Shown here piece by piece: positions 1 through 7,552 of a stretch of 43,423 nt of DNA. Origin of the DNA: JACDAN01 sp036554945 (GTDB lineage Bacteria > Actinomycetota > Thermoleophilia > Gaiellales > Gaiellaceae); assembly GCA_036554945.1 (NCBI GenBank), contig DATBMH010000035.1, positions 1 through 43,423 on the forward strand, read 5' to 3'. The translations under genes were made by a program, and so were the position numbers. Position 1 is the first letter of the stretch; every line of letters starts with the position of its first letter. The notes under the pieces are model-generated. The model saw nothing but the letters and a program-made list of their open reading frames with translations. It did not search any database and was not told the origin of the DNA.

Positions 1-1
1 A

Positions 2-2356
2 TTCGCCGAGCGCTACCAGGCAGGTCACGGTCAGCTGCTTGCGAAAGCGCGCGCTCGCCTGGAGCAGGAGCTGCGCTTGATCGACGAGCTCGGGCTTGCC
101 GGCTTCTTCCTCCTCCACTGGGAGGTGCTGGAGCTCGCCCGCGAGATCGCCCTCGAGGTGCGCGGCCCGGGCTCGCCGCGCCGCTTTCTTCCGCCCGGGA
201 GGGGACGCGGCAGCTCGGTCGGCTCGATCGTCTGCTATCTGACGGGCCTCTCGCACGTCGATCCGGTCGAGAACGAGCTGTCGCTGGGGCGCTTTCTCAA
301 TCGCGAGCTGGCATCCGTCCCGGACATCGACCTCGACTTTCCGCGCGACATCCGCGAGAAGCTGATCGTCGCCGTCACCGAGCGGTACGGACGCGAGCAT
401 GCCGCGCTCGTCGCGAGCTTCTCGACGTACCGGTCGCGCGGCGCGATCCGCGACATCGGCAAGGCGCTCGGGCTTCCGTACGGGGAGCTCGAGCGGCTTG
501 CTCGGGTCTCGGACGGATGGAACGCCAAGCGCGTCGGCGGCGAGCTGCAGCTCGTCCCGGGCTTCGAGGACCGGGCGGGCTCACCGCGCTGGCGCGCCTT
601 CGCGGAGCTCACGCACGAGATCGCGGGCCTTCCGCGGCACATCTCGCAGCACCCGGGCGGGATGGTGATCTCGACGCGCCCGCTCGTCGAGCTCGTCCCC
701 GTGCAGCCGGCCGCGATGGCGGGGCGGCAGCTCGTGCAGTGGGACAAGGACTCCTGCGACGACGCCGGCTTCCTGAAGATCGACCTGCTCGGCCTGGGGA
801 TGCTCTCGGCGGTCGAGGAGTGCGTCGACCAGATCGCACGGCTGCGCGGCAAGGCGATCGACCTCTCGCGGATCCCGCTCGACGACGCCGAGACCTTCGC
901 CCAGATCCAGGACGCGGACACGGTCGGCGCGTTCCAGATCGAGAGCCGCGCGCAGATGCAGACGATCCTCCGCACCCGGCCCGAGACCCTCGAGGACATC
1001 ATGGTGCAGGTCGCGCTCGTGCGGCCCGGGCCGATCCAGGGCAAGGCCGTCCACCCCTACGTGGAGCGGCGCCAGAAGCTTCGGGAGGATCCGTCCTACG
1101 TCGCGCCGGCCGACCATCCGCTGCTCGACGAGCCTCTGCGGGACACGCTCGGCGTCGTCGTCTTCCAGGACCAGGTGCTGGACGTCGCGATGGCGCTGGC
1201 GGGCTTCAGCGTGGGGGAGGCAGAAGGGCTGCGGCGCGCGATGAGCCGGAAGCGGAGCGAGGCGGCGCTGGAGGCATACCGGAAGCGCTTCGTCGAGGGC
1301 GCGCTCGAGCGGGACGTCGACGAGGGGCTCGCGAACTCGATCTACGACAAGCTCGTCGCGTTCTCCGGGTTCGGGTTCCCGAAGTCGCACGCGGCGGCGT
1401 TCGGGTTGCTCGCCTACCAGTCGCAGTGGCTGCGGTGCCACCATCCGGCCGAGTTTCTCTGCGCGCTGCTGAACGCGCAGCCGATGGGCTTCTACCCGCC
1501 GGCGACCCTGGTGCGGGACGCGCAGCGGCGCGGGGTGGAGGTGCTGCCGCCGGACGTGAACCTCAGCGAGGTGAAGTGCGTCGTGCAGGGCAGCGCGGTG
1601 CGCATGGGGATCGAGTACGTGAGCTCGGTGGGGGCGGACGACGCGAAGGCGCTCGTCGAGGAGCGCGAGCGGGGTGGGCCGTTCCTCGACGTCCGGGACC
1701 TGGCGCAGCGGGCGCCGCTCCGCCGCGAGGGGCTCCAGGCGCTGATCGAGTCGGGCGCCTGCGCGTCCTTCGGCGAGGCGAGGCCGCTGATGTGGGAGGC
1801 GGGGCTGGCGCCGCGCTCGACCTCGGTCCCGGGATCGCGCGGCGAGGCCCGGCAGCTCGCGCTGCCGCTCGACCCGACCGTGGAGACGCCTGAGCTGCCG
1901 GCGCCGACCGTCTGGGAGAGGATGCTCTCGGACTACCGGACGACGAGCGTCTCGATCGGGTCGCACCCCATGGAGCTCCTGCGCCCCCACCTTCCGGACG
2001 ATGTCCGCTCGAGCCATGACGTGTCTCTGACACTCAACGGGGCGCAGGTAGCCGTGGCCGGGATGGTCGTGGCCCGTCAGCGCCCGTCCACCGCGAAGGG
2101 CGTCGTCTTCATCCTGCTGGAGGACGAGCTCGGCCAGATCAACCTGATCGTCCCGCCGTCGGTGTACGAGCAGTTCAGGCCGGTGGTGCGCGCGGAGAAG
2201 CTCGTGCTGGCGCGGGGGAGGTTCGAGCGCGTGGGACGGAACCAGAACGTCCTCGTCCGCGAGATCGAGACCCTCGCGCCGCTGGCCCGCAGGCTGGCCG
2301 AGGTCGACCAGCTCGGGGACTCGCTGCCGCCGGCCCACCACTTCGGCCACCGGTGA
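2..2356 (+). CDS. dnaE2: Error-prone DNA polymerase III alpha subunit, DnaE2 type (5' end outside window)
   Basis: The frame is open from base 2, so the gene begins before the window; the N-terminal PHP domain and part of the palm are missing. Visible are the PDIDLDF motif, whose Asp codons at 323 and 329 match the first two catalytic aspartates of C-family polymerases, and KIDLLGLG with the third Asp at 782. Next come the fingers and helix-hairpin-helix region and a C-terminal OB fold (about 2050-2280, GMVVARQRP...LLEDELGQINLI). An OB fold followed directly by the C-terminus, without a tau-binding tail, is typical of DnaE2, the translesion polymerase that works with ImuA/ImuB. The partner genes would lie upstream and are not visible. 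About 784 residues are seen; the family is usually just over 1000. Confidence 0.93.
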   Translation, partial: FAERYQAGHGQLLAKARARLEQELRLIDELGLAGFFLLHWEVLELAREIALEVRGPGSPRRFLPPGRGRGSSVGSIVCYLTGLSHVDPVENELSLGRFLNRELASVPDIDLDFPRDIREKLIVAVTERYGREHAALVASFSTYRSRGAIRDIGKALGLPYGELERLARVSDGWNAKRVGGELQLVPGFEDRAGSPRWRAFAELTHEIAGLPRHISQHPGGMVISTRPLVELVPVQPAAMAGRQLVQWDKDSCDDAGFLKIDLLGLGMLSAVEECVDQIARLRGKAIDLSRIPLDDAETFAQIQDADTVGAFQIESRAQMQTILRTRPETLEDIMVQVALVRPGPIQGKAVHPYVERRQKLREDPSYVAPADHPLLDEPLRDTLGVVVFQDQVLDVAMALAGFSVGEAEGLRRAMSRKRSEAALEAYRKRFVEGALERDVDEGLANSIYDKLVAFSGFGFPKSHAAAFGLLAYQSQWLRCHHPAEFLCALLNAQPMGFYPPATLVRDAQRRGVEVLPPDVNLSEVKCVVQGSAVRMGIEYVSSVGADDAKALVEERERGGPFLDVRDLAQRAPLRREGLQALIESGACASFGEARPLMWEAGLAPRSTSVPGSRGEARQLALPLDPTVETPELPAPTVWERMLSDYRTTSVSIGSHPMELLRPHLPDDVRSSHDVSLTLNGAQVAVAGMVVARQRPSTAKGVVFILLEDELGQINLIVPPSVYEQFRPVVRAEKLVLARGRFERVGRNQNVLVREIETLAPLARRLAEVDQLGDSLPPAHHFGHR

Positions 2357-2392
2357 GTAAGAAACGCACGTCCGGGCACACAAACGGACGAG

Positions 2393-2911
2393 ATGAAGCT
2401 CAGCTATCTGATCAAGGGCTTCCCCGGCCATCCTCTCCATCCGCCCCTGACCGACGCGACGATCGGCGTCTACACAGGTGCGACCCTCTTCGGCGTGCTC
2501 TCCGTGCTCGGCGTGAGCGAGGAGAACACCGCGACCGCGTGGTGGCTCCTGCTCGTCCTGGGCCTGGTCGTCACCGTCCCGACCGCGCTGACCGGCCTTG
2601 CCGACTGGCTCGCGATCGAGCGAGGCACGCCGCTGTGGCGGACGGCCACGCTCCACCTCGCCGCGATGGTGACGGCGACCGTCGTCTTCCTGGTGGCGGC
2701 GATCGCCGGGCACGGGGACTACGTCGACCGGACGGTCGGCACGGGATCGCTCGTCCTGACCCTGCTCGCGTTCGGCCTCCTGACGCTGGGCGGATGGCTC
2801 GGCGGCGCCATCGTCTTCACGCACGGGATGCGCGTGTTGAGCCTGGTGGACGAGCCGACCCGCCGCGCAGTCACCCCGGGCCACCCGGAGAAGGAGCAGG
2901 CCGGGGTCTAG
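2393..2911 (+). CDS. DUF2231 family four-helix membrane protein
   Basis: The protein has 172 residues and four predicted membrane segments (about 25-45, 55-75, 85-107 and 120-142). The N-terminal GHPLHPPLTD motif and the GGWLGG...VFTHGMRV motif near the C-terminus are hallmarks of DUF2231. The family's function is not known; members are often found near redox or heme proteins, which are not seen here. It starts 36 nt after dnaE2 without a strong ribosome binding site (GGACGAG just before ATG) and ends at a strong hairpin shared with the convergent subtilase gene. Confidence 0.85.
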   Translation: MKLSYLIKGFPGHPLHPPLTDATIGVYTGATLFGVLSVLGVSEENTATAWWLLLVLGLVVTVPTALTGLADWLAIERGTPLWRTATLHLAAMVTATVVFLVAAIAGHGDYVDRTVGTGSLVLTLLAFGLLTLGGWLGGAIVFTHGMRVLSLVDEPTRRAVTPGHPEKEQAGV

Positions 2912-2918
2912 CCGCGTC

Positions 2919-2940
2919 GGGGCCCGGCGGACCGGGCCCC
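2919..2940. terminator. Bidirectional hairpin between convergent genes
   Basis: A perfect 9-bp GC stem (GGGGCCCGG / CCGGGCCCC) closes a 4-nt CGGA loop. It lies between the stop of the DUF2231 gene (2911) and the stop of the convergent subtilase gene (2954). No long T run follows on either strand, as is common for high-GC actinobacterial terminators, so the assignment rests on stem strength and position. Confidence 0.7.
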
Positions 2941-2953
2941 TTCGCAGGTCGGT

Positions 2954-4108
2954 CTAGTAGTTCGTGAAGAGCAGGTGGTTGTTCGTCGTGCTGGACGACG
3001 TGACGATGCTCTTCGTCGTGTTGTTGAACAGCGCGGTGCGCACGCTCGCGGGCGACGCGCTCGGCACGCCCTGCAGGTAGAGCGCCGCGACACCGGCGGT
3101 GTGCGGCGTCGCCATCGACGTGCCGCTGATCGTGTTCGTGGCCGTGTTGCTGGTGGACCAGGCCGAGGTGATGGACACGCCCGGCGCGAACCAGTCGACG
3201 CAGTTCCCGTAGTTCGCCCACGAAGCCTTCACGTCGCTCGAGTTGGTGGCGCTGATCGTCATCGCCTCCGTGACCCGCGCGGGCGAGTAGTTGCAGGCGT
3301 TCGCCTGCATGCCGAAGATGTTCCCGTTCCCCGCGGCGACCGCGTAGCTGACGCCGTCGGCGATCGAGTTCCGGACCGCGGTGTCGAGCGCCGACGAGGC
3401 GCCCCCGCCGAGGCTCATGTTCGCGACCGCGGGCTGGCCCGGCTGGTGGTTGCCGGTGACCCAGTTGATCCCGGCGATGACGCCGGACGTCGATCCGCTC
3501 CCGTTGCAGTTCAGCACGCGGACGCCGACCAGGCTCACGCCCTTGGCCACGCCGTAGGTCGAGCCGCCGATCGTCCCGGCCACATGCGTGCCGTGCCCGT
3601 TGCAGTCGTCGGCGCTGCCGCCGTCGACCGCGTCGAACCCGGTCACGGCGCGGCCGCCGAACTGCGAGTGCGAGAACCGGATGCCGGTGTCGATCACGTA
3701 CGCCGTCACGCCGGCGCCGGTCGCGTTGTAGGTGAACGTCCCGCTGAGCGGCCGGTTTCGCTGGTCGATCCGGTCGATTCCCCACGTCGCCCCCGTCTGG
3801 GTCACGGACGCGGTGAGCTCCTGGTCGAGCTCGATCGACCGGACGCGCGGGTCGGACGAGAGCGCCGACGCCTGGCTCGGCGTCAGGCTTGCCACATAGC
3901 CCTTCAGCGCGTGCTCGAAGACCGTGCTGACGCCCGCTCGGAAGCGGCTCTGGTGGTTCGCCGCCACGGTCGAGGCCCGTGCCACCGAGTCGTCGAGGAC
4001 GACGATGTACCGCTGGCTTGCCGAGCCGGTCGCGGCCTGGCCGGGCAGTGCGAGCAGCGCCCCCGCAATCGCCGCAAGGGTCAGGCCTACGGCGAGATGC
4101 CTGTGCAT
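2954..4108 (-). CDS. Secreted S8 subtilisin-like serine protease with I9 propeptide (proteinase K/aqualysin type)
   Basis: The 384-residue pre-pro-protease has a signal peptide (about 1-26, ending LPGQAA), an I9 propeptide/inhibitor domain (about 32-100, RYIVVLDD at its start) and an S8 domain to the C-terminus. The catalytic triad is D140 (YVIDTG), H172 (NGHGTHVAG) and S331 (SGTSMATPH), with the oxyanion Asn at N261 (AAGN). The ATG is preceded by an AAGGGGGGG ribosome binding site. There is no C-terminal anchor, so it is probably released as an extracellular scavenging protease. Cys pairs in the catalytic domain (C169, C201, C272, C303) suggest disulfides. It is monocistronic by context. Confidence 0.95.
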   Translation of the reverse strand: MHRHLAVGLTLAAIAGALLALPGQAATGSASQRYIVVLDDSVARASTVAANHQSRFRAGVSTVFEHALKGYVASLTPSQASALSSDPRVRSIELDQELTASVTQTGATWGIDRIDQRNRPLSGTFTYNATGAGVTAYVIDTGIRFSHSQFGGRAVTGFDAVDGGSADDCNGHGTHVAGTIGGSTYGVAKGVSLVGVRVLNCNGSGSTSGVIAGINWVTGNHQPGQPAVANMSLGGGASSALDTAVRNSIADGVSYAVAAGNGNIFGMQANACNYSPARVTEAMTISATNSSDVKASWANYGNCVDWFAPGVSITSAWSTSNTATNTISGTSMATPHTAGVAALYLQGVPSASPASVRTALFNNTTKSIVTSSSTTNNHLLFTNY

Positions 4109-4184
4109 ATCCCCCCCTTGTTCTGAGTGCTACGAACTGAGCTTGCGAACCCTAAACGGGCGCACGGCGGAAACAGGTTCGCCT

Positions 4185-4490
4185 CTAGACATCCTCGATC
4201 TCGAGGCCGAAGCGGGGGAGGCGGTCGATCACCGCCTGGTTGAACTCGGCGACGTACTCCTCGGCGTCGTCCTCGTCCAGCGTGGCCGCGTAGGCGTCGC
4301 GCATCTCGGCGAGCGCCTCCGTTCCGTGCTCGACGAGCTCCTGGTACCGCCCGTAGATCTCCTCGGCGTCCTCGCGGTCGGCTTCGTCGTAGGCGCGCTC
4401 GGCGTCGTCGACGCGGCGGAGGAACTCCGCGTCCTGCTCCTCGAAGAGGGCGAGCTGGCGCGCGATCAGCTCTTCGAAGCGGGCCGCCAC
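4185..4490 (-). CDS. Small acidic helical protein of unknown function
   Basis: The protein has 101 residues, is very rich in Glu and Asp, and is predicted almost entirely helical with heptad-like spacing (FEELIARQLALFEEQDAEF, residues 5-23). I recognise no family. It starts at GTG (4490) only 20 bp from the divergent gene at 4511. A TACTGT hexamer on the minus strand ends 9 nt before the GTG, and an AGGGA stretch precedes it. Codon use matches the neighbours, which supports a real gene. It could be a soluble coiled-coil adaptor, but nothing specifies a partner. Confidence 0.65.
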   Translation of the reverse strand: MAARFEELIARQLALFEEQDAEFLRRVDDAERAYDEADREDAEEIYGRYQELVEHGTEALAEMRDAYAATLDEDDAEEYVAEFNQAVIDRLPRFGLEIEDV

Positions 4491-4498
4491 GGCGTCCC

Positions 4499-4505
4499 TA
4501 CAGTA
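4499..4505. promoter_or_regulatory. Symmetric -10 element (TACAGTA) shared by divergent genes
   Basis: On the plus strand TACAGT (4499-4504) lies 6 nt before the GTG at 4511. On the minus strand TACTGT (4505-4500) lies 9 nt before the GTG at 4490. The same 7-mer can therefore act as -10 for both genes, giving leaderless or nearly leaderless transcripts. No clear -35 was found on either side. Confidence 0.5.
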
Positions 4506-4510
4506 CCGCC

Positions 4511-5290
4511 GTGATCGTCCGCACCTGGAACCTCTTCCACGGGAACACCGTCCCGCCCGGGCGCCGGAGGTACATCGAGGAGATGGTGCGGCTGGTGACC
4601 CACGACGGTCCGGACGTGGTCTGCCTGCAGGAGGTGCCGCCCTGGGCGTTCGAGCCGATCGGCCGCTGGAGCGGGATGCAGGTCTACGGCGAGGTCGCGG
4701 CGCGGCCGTCGCTCGGGCCGATTCCCTCGACGGTGGAGGTCGGGCGGTGGATCACCGACCTGCATCCCGGCTGGCTCCGGTCCGGCTTCGAAGGCCAGGC
4801 AAACGCGATCCTCGTCTCCCCCGAGCGCACGATCCTCTCGCGGCACGTGCTCACCCTGAACCCGCTCGGCTTCCGGCTGCGCGAGGGGCGTCGGCTGGGC
4901 CTTTCGCTCGTCTCGCTGCTCGCCTGGGGCAAGGAGCGGCGCCAGTGCGTCGCCGTGCGGCTCGACGACGGGATGGTCGTAGGGAACCTCCACGCGACGA
5001 AGGCGCGGAACCCCCGCGTGCCGGACACGGAGATCGTCCGGGCCGCGGAGTGGGCGTCGCGGCTCGCGGGCGGCGCGCCCGCCGTCCTGGCCGGCGACTT
5101 CAACGTGGACACGGCCCGGTCGGTCGTGCTCGAGCATCTCGACGGCTACACGAAGGCGGGGCCGGGGATCGACCACGTGGTCGCGCGCGGCGCCTCGACC
5201 GGCCCTTACGACCGCTGGACGCCCGAGCGCCGCCGCCTGGGCCGTCTCGCCCTCTCCGACCACGCACCGGTGGAGGTGGAGGTCTCGTGA
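4511..5290 (+). CDS. Endonuclease/exonuclease/phosphatase (EEP) family hydrolase
   Basis: The 259-residue protein has the complete EEP metal and catalytic set: N7 (TWNLFHG), E41 (LQEVP), the His of GNLHAT, Asp and Asn of AGDFNVD, the Asp of GIDHV, and the terminal SDHAPV Asp-His pair. This fold hydrolyses phosphodiester or phosphomonoester bonds in DNA, RNA, lipids or inositol phosphates; the substrate cannot be read from sequence. There is no signal peptide, so it should be cytoplasmic. The GTG start is probably leaderless. Its TGA overlaps the GTG of the next gene (GTGA), so translation of the two is likely coupled. Confidence 0.85.
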   Translation: MIVRTWNLFHGNTVPPGRRRYIEEMVRLVTHDGPDVVCLQEVPPWAFEPIGRWSGMQVYGEVAARPSLGPIPSTVEVGRWITDLHPGWLRSGFEGQANAILVSPERTILSRHVLTLNPLGFRLREGRRLGLSLVSLLAWGKERRQCVAVRLDDGMVVGNLHATKARNPRVPDTEIVRAAEWASRLAGGAPAVLAGDFNVDTARSVVLEHLDGYTKAGPGIDHVVARGASTGPYDRWTPERRRLGRLALSDHAPVEVEVS

Positions 5291-6378
5291 ACGTCGATGA
5301 GGCACGGGCCGAGTTTCCCGTCCTGCGCGACTACGCGTACCTGAACGCCGGCTCGGTCGGGCCGATGGCGCAGCGGACCCACGACGCGATCGTCGCGGCC
5401 GAGAGCGAGGAGCTCGGGCCGCGCGGCGGGATCGAGGCCTTCCAGCGGATCATGGAGGCTCGGGAGCGGCTGCGGTCGCTGGTCGCGGCCGAGATCGGCG
5501 TCGACGCGGACCGCCTCTCGCTCACGAACTCGACGTCCGAGGGCTGCCGCGTCGTGCTCGCCGGGCTCGATCTTGGCCCGGACGACGAGATCGTCACCAC
5601 CGACTCGGAGCACTACGGACTGCTCGGGCCGATTCACGCATCGGGCGCTCGCGTGCGCGTCGCGGGCGTCCGCGACCGGCCGGCTGCGGAGGCGCTCGAC
5701 GCGGTCATCGCCGAGGTCGGCCCGAAGACGCGGCTGGTCGCGCTCTCGCACGTGCTCTGGCTCAAGGGCCACGTCGTCCCGATCGCCGAGCTGAAGGCGG
5801 CGGTCTCGGCGCCGTTGCTCGTCGACGGCGCCCAGTCGGTCGGTGCGATCCCGGTCGAGGTTGAGGCGTTCGACTTCTACACCGTGTCGGGCCAGAAATG
5901 GCTGTGCGGCCCGACGCCGACGGGTGGGCTCTACGTGCGGGAGCCCGACCGCCTGCGCGTCGGCTCGCCGGCGTACTTCGCACAGAAGCGTCACGAGCCC
6001 GACGGGTCGTTCGAGCCGACGGACGGAGCGCGGCGCTTCGACCGCAGCTGGATCCCGGCGCCCTTCATCGCCGGGCTCGAGGCGGCCCTCTCGGGGCTTC
6101 CCGACTGGCGGTTCGAGCGCTCGAGGGCCATGGCCGAGCGCTGCCGCGAGCGCTTGCTCGAGGCCGGCCACGAGGTGGTCACCGAGAGCGGTCACGCGAA
6201 CTTGGTCTCGTGGCGCTGGCGCGGCGACCCGCGGCCGGTCGCCGAGCGCCTCTACGAGCAGGGTGTCGTGATCCGGGATCTCCCCGGCACCGGGCTCCTG
6301 CGCGCCTCCTGCGGGTACTGGACGAGCGAGGACGACCTCGACCGTCTCGTCTCGGGACTTCGGCGCCTCGCCGCCTGA
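5287..6378 (+). CDS. Class V aminotransferase (isopenicillin-N epimerase/cysteine desulfurase-like PLP enzyme)
   Basis: The protein has 363 residues from a GTG that overlaps the upstream stop. Fold-type I PLP features are NSTSEG (81-86, phosphate binding), D180 and Q183 (LLVDGAQSVG) and the Schiff-base lysine K204 (SGQKWLCGP). The SGQKW context and the lack of a conserved desulfurase Cys loop point to the CsdA/CefD-like subgroup rather than a true IscS. The substrate is unknown. Coupling to an EEP hydrolase is the only contextual clue. Confidence 0.85.
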   Translation: MNVDEARAEFPVLRDYAYLNAGSVGPMAQRTHDAIVAAESEELGPRGGIEAFQRIMEARERLRSLVAAEIGVDADRLSLTNSTSEGCRVVLAGLDLGPDDEIVTTDSEHYGLLGPIHASGARVRVAGVRDRPAAEALDAVIAEVGPKTRLVALSHVLWLKGHVVPIAELKAAVSAPLLVDGAQSVGAIPVEVEAFDFYTVSGQKWLCGPTPTGGLYVREPDRLRVGSPAYFAQKRHEPDGSFEPTDGARRFDRSWIPAPFIAGLEAALSGLPDWRFERSRAMAERCRERLLEAGHEVVTESGHANLVSWRWRGDPRPVAERLYEQGVVIRDLPGTGLLRASCGYWTSEDDLDRLVSGLRRLAA

Positions 6379-6390
6379 GCGCCGGCGCGC

Positions 6391-6405
6391 GAGGGACTGT
6401 CCCTC
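6391..6405. repeat. Perfect 15-bp palindrome, REP-like
   Basis: GAGGGAC-T-GTCCCTC is a perfect inverted repeat with 7-bp arms and a 1-nt centre, placed just after the aminotransferase stop. The rest of the gap (to 6566) shows no convincing gene. It may act as part of a terminator for the convergent genes, but the 1-nt centre is unsuited to a simple RNA hairpin; a REP-type element is the alternative. Confidence 0.45.
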
Positions 6406-6566
6406 GGCCATGGCCCGCGAGGCCGCGGACTTCGTGCCGGAAGGGTGACGAGGAGTCCACAGTTCGCGCCTTTCCGGACACGCGATGGCACGTTCACTCG
6501 GCGGCGTGCCGGCGGCGGCTGTCCCGACAGGACGACCCACCCGGTCGGTCGCTGCTGGACCCGGGG

Positions 6567-6956
6567 CTAGGCCAGATCGGCGAAGAGATCCACGAGATTG
6601 CCGTCGGGATCCTCGACCTGGGCGTACCGCATGCCCCAGAAGGCGTCCCACGGCTCCTTGTGGACGGTTCCGCCGTTCTCGAGCAGCGCCGCGTACGCGG
6701 CATCTACCTCGGCCGGCGTGTCGCACCGGAAGGCCATCGCGCTGCGGTGCCCGCCCGACGGCGGCTGCCAGTCCGGATCGAACGAGCGGATCGTCTCCTC
6801 GGTGTCGAGCATGATCCGCACCCCGGCAACCGTCGCCTCGGCGTGGCCCTCGGACTCCGCGCCCTCGGGGAACTCGAGCCCGAGCTGACGGTAGAACGCG
6901 AGCGCCCGCGCCATGTCCGTCACGACGACGCCGATCGCCTCGAAGCGGGGTGTCAC
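6567..6956 (-). CDS. VOC (glyoxalase/bleomycin resistance) superfamily protein
   Basis: From the GTG at 6956 (MTPRFEAIGVVV) the product is 129 residues with two beta-alpha-beta-beta-beta halves. The first half holds TDMARALAFYRQLGLEF and the second ends in the characteristic DPDGNLVDLF. Members include lyases, dioxygenases and antibiotic-binding proteins; the specific substrate is not inferable. The GTG overlaps the TGA of the upstream HD-domain gene (GTGA on the minus strand), so the two are an operon. An upstream in-frame extension is open but its sequence looks like out-of-frame translation of the HD gene. Confidence 0.82.
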   Translation of the reverse strand: MTPRFEAIGVVVTDMARALAFYRQLGLEFPEGAESEGHAEATVAGVRIMLDTEETIRSFDPDWQPPSGGHRSAMAFRCDTPAEVDAAYAALLENGGTVHKEPWDAFWGMRYAQVEDPDGNLVDLFADLA

Positions 6957-7528
6957 GCCGCGTCCGCCTCCGTCCGGAGCCCGAGCTCGGCCGAGATCGG
7001 CTTCATCGCGTCCGTGACCGTCTGGACGTGCTCGTCGAACTCCACGCCCAGGAGCTCCGCGCCGGCGTAGACCTCGTCCCGGTGGACTCCGGCCGCGAAC
7101 GACGGCTGCTTGAGCTTCTTCTTCACCGACTTCGGCGTCAGCGTCTGGATCCCGTCCGGCCGCACGAGCCCGCACGCGTGGACGAACCCCGCCAGCTCGT
7201 CGCAGGCGAAGAGCGCCTTCTTCAGGTCCGTGTCGCGCGGCAGCTCGAGGTGCTCGGCATGCGACAGCACGGTCTCGATCAGCTCCTCGGGATAGCCCTC
7301 CTCGCGCAGGATGGCGGCGCCGTCCTGCGGGTGCTTGTCCAGCGTGGGGTGGATCTCGTAGTCGAAGTCGTGGAGGAGCGCGGCGGCGGCCCAGAACTCC
7401 TCGTCGCCGCCCAGCTTGCGCGCGTAAGCGCGAACGGCCGACTCGACCGCAAGAGCATGGCGCAGGAGCGCTTCGCTCTTCGTGTAACGGGTCAGCGTGT
7501 CCCAGGCCCGATCGCGAGTGACCTCCAT
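6953..7528 (-). CDS. HD-domain metal-dependent hydrolase
   Basis: The 191-residue protein carries an HD-domain arrangement: H24 (LLRHALAVE), the H53-D54 pair (LLHDFDYE), H66, a further LSHAEH, and a distal Asp in FACDELAGF. The family hydrolyses phosphomonoesters or diesters of nucleotides. The C-terminal part (PKSVKKKLKQPSF) is basic. It starts with ATG 24 bp from the divergent murA. The ATG has no ribosome binding site but a TATCGT hexamer sits 10 nt before it. It is translationally coupled to the VOC gene. Confidence 0.8.
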   Translation of the reverse strand: MEVTRDRAWDTLTRYTKSEALLRHALAVESAVRAYARKLGGDEEFWAAAALLHDFDYEIHPTLDKHPQDGAAILREEGYPEELIETVLSHAEHLELPRDTDLKKALFACDELAGFVHACGLVRPDGIQTLTPKSVKKKLKQPSFAAGVHRDEVYAGAELLGVEFDEHVQTVTDAMKPISAELGLRTEADAA

Positions 7529-7537
7529 ACCGGCCAG

Positions 7538-7544
7538 TACGATA
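7538..7544. promoter_or_regulatory. Symmetric -10 element (TACGATA) between HD gene and murA
   Basis: TACGAT on the plus strand (7538-7543) is 9 nt from the murA ATG, and TATCGT on the minus strand (7544-7539) is 10 nt from the HD-gene ATG. The entire intergenic region is 24 bp, so both genes would be transcribed with leaders of about 2-4 nt. Confidence 0.45.
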
Positions 7545-7552
7545 GTCCGCTC

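Noticed and set aside
581..2884. Open frame of about 770 codons on the minus strand opposite dnaE2
   Set aside because: Its product is a composition-biased Arg/Ala/His-rich sequence with no domain, while the plus strand encodes a well-conserved polymerase. Long antisense frames are expected at this GC content.
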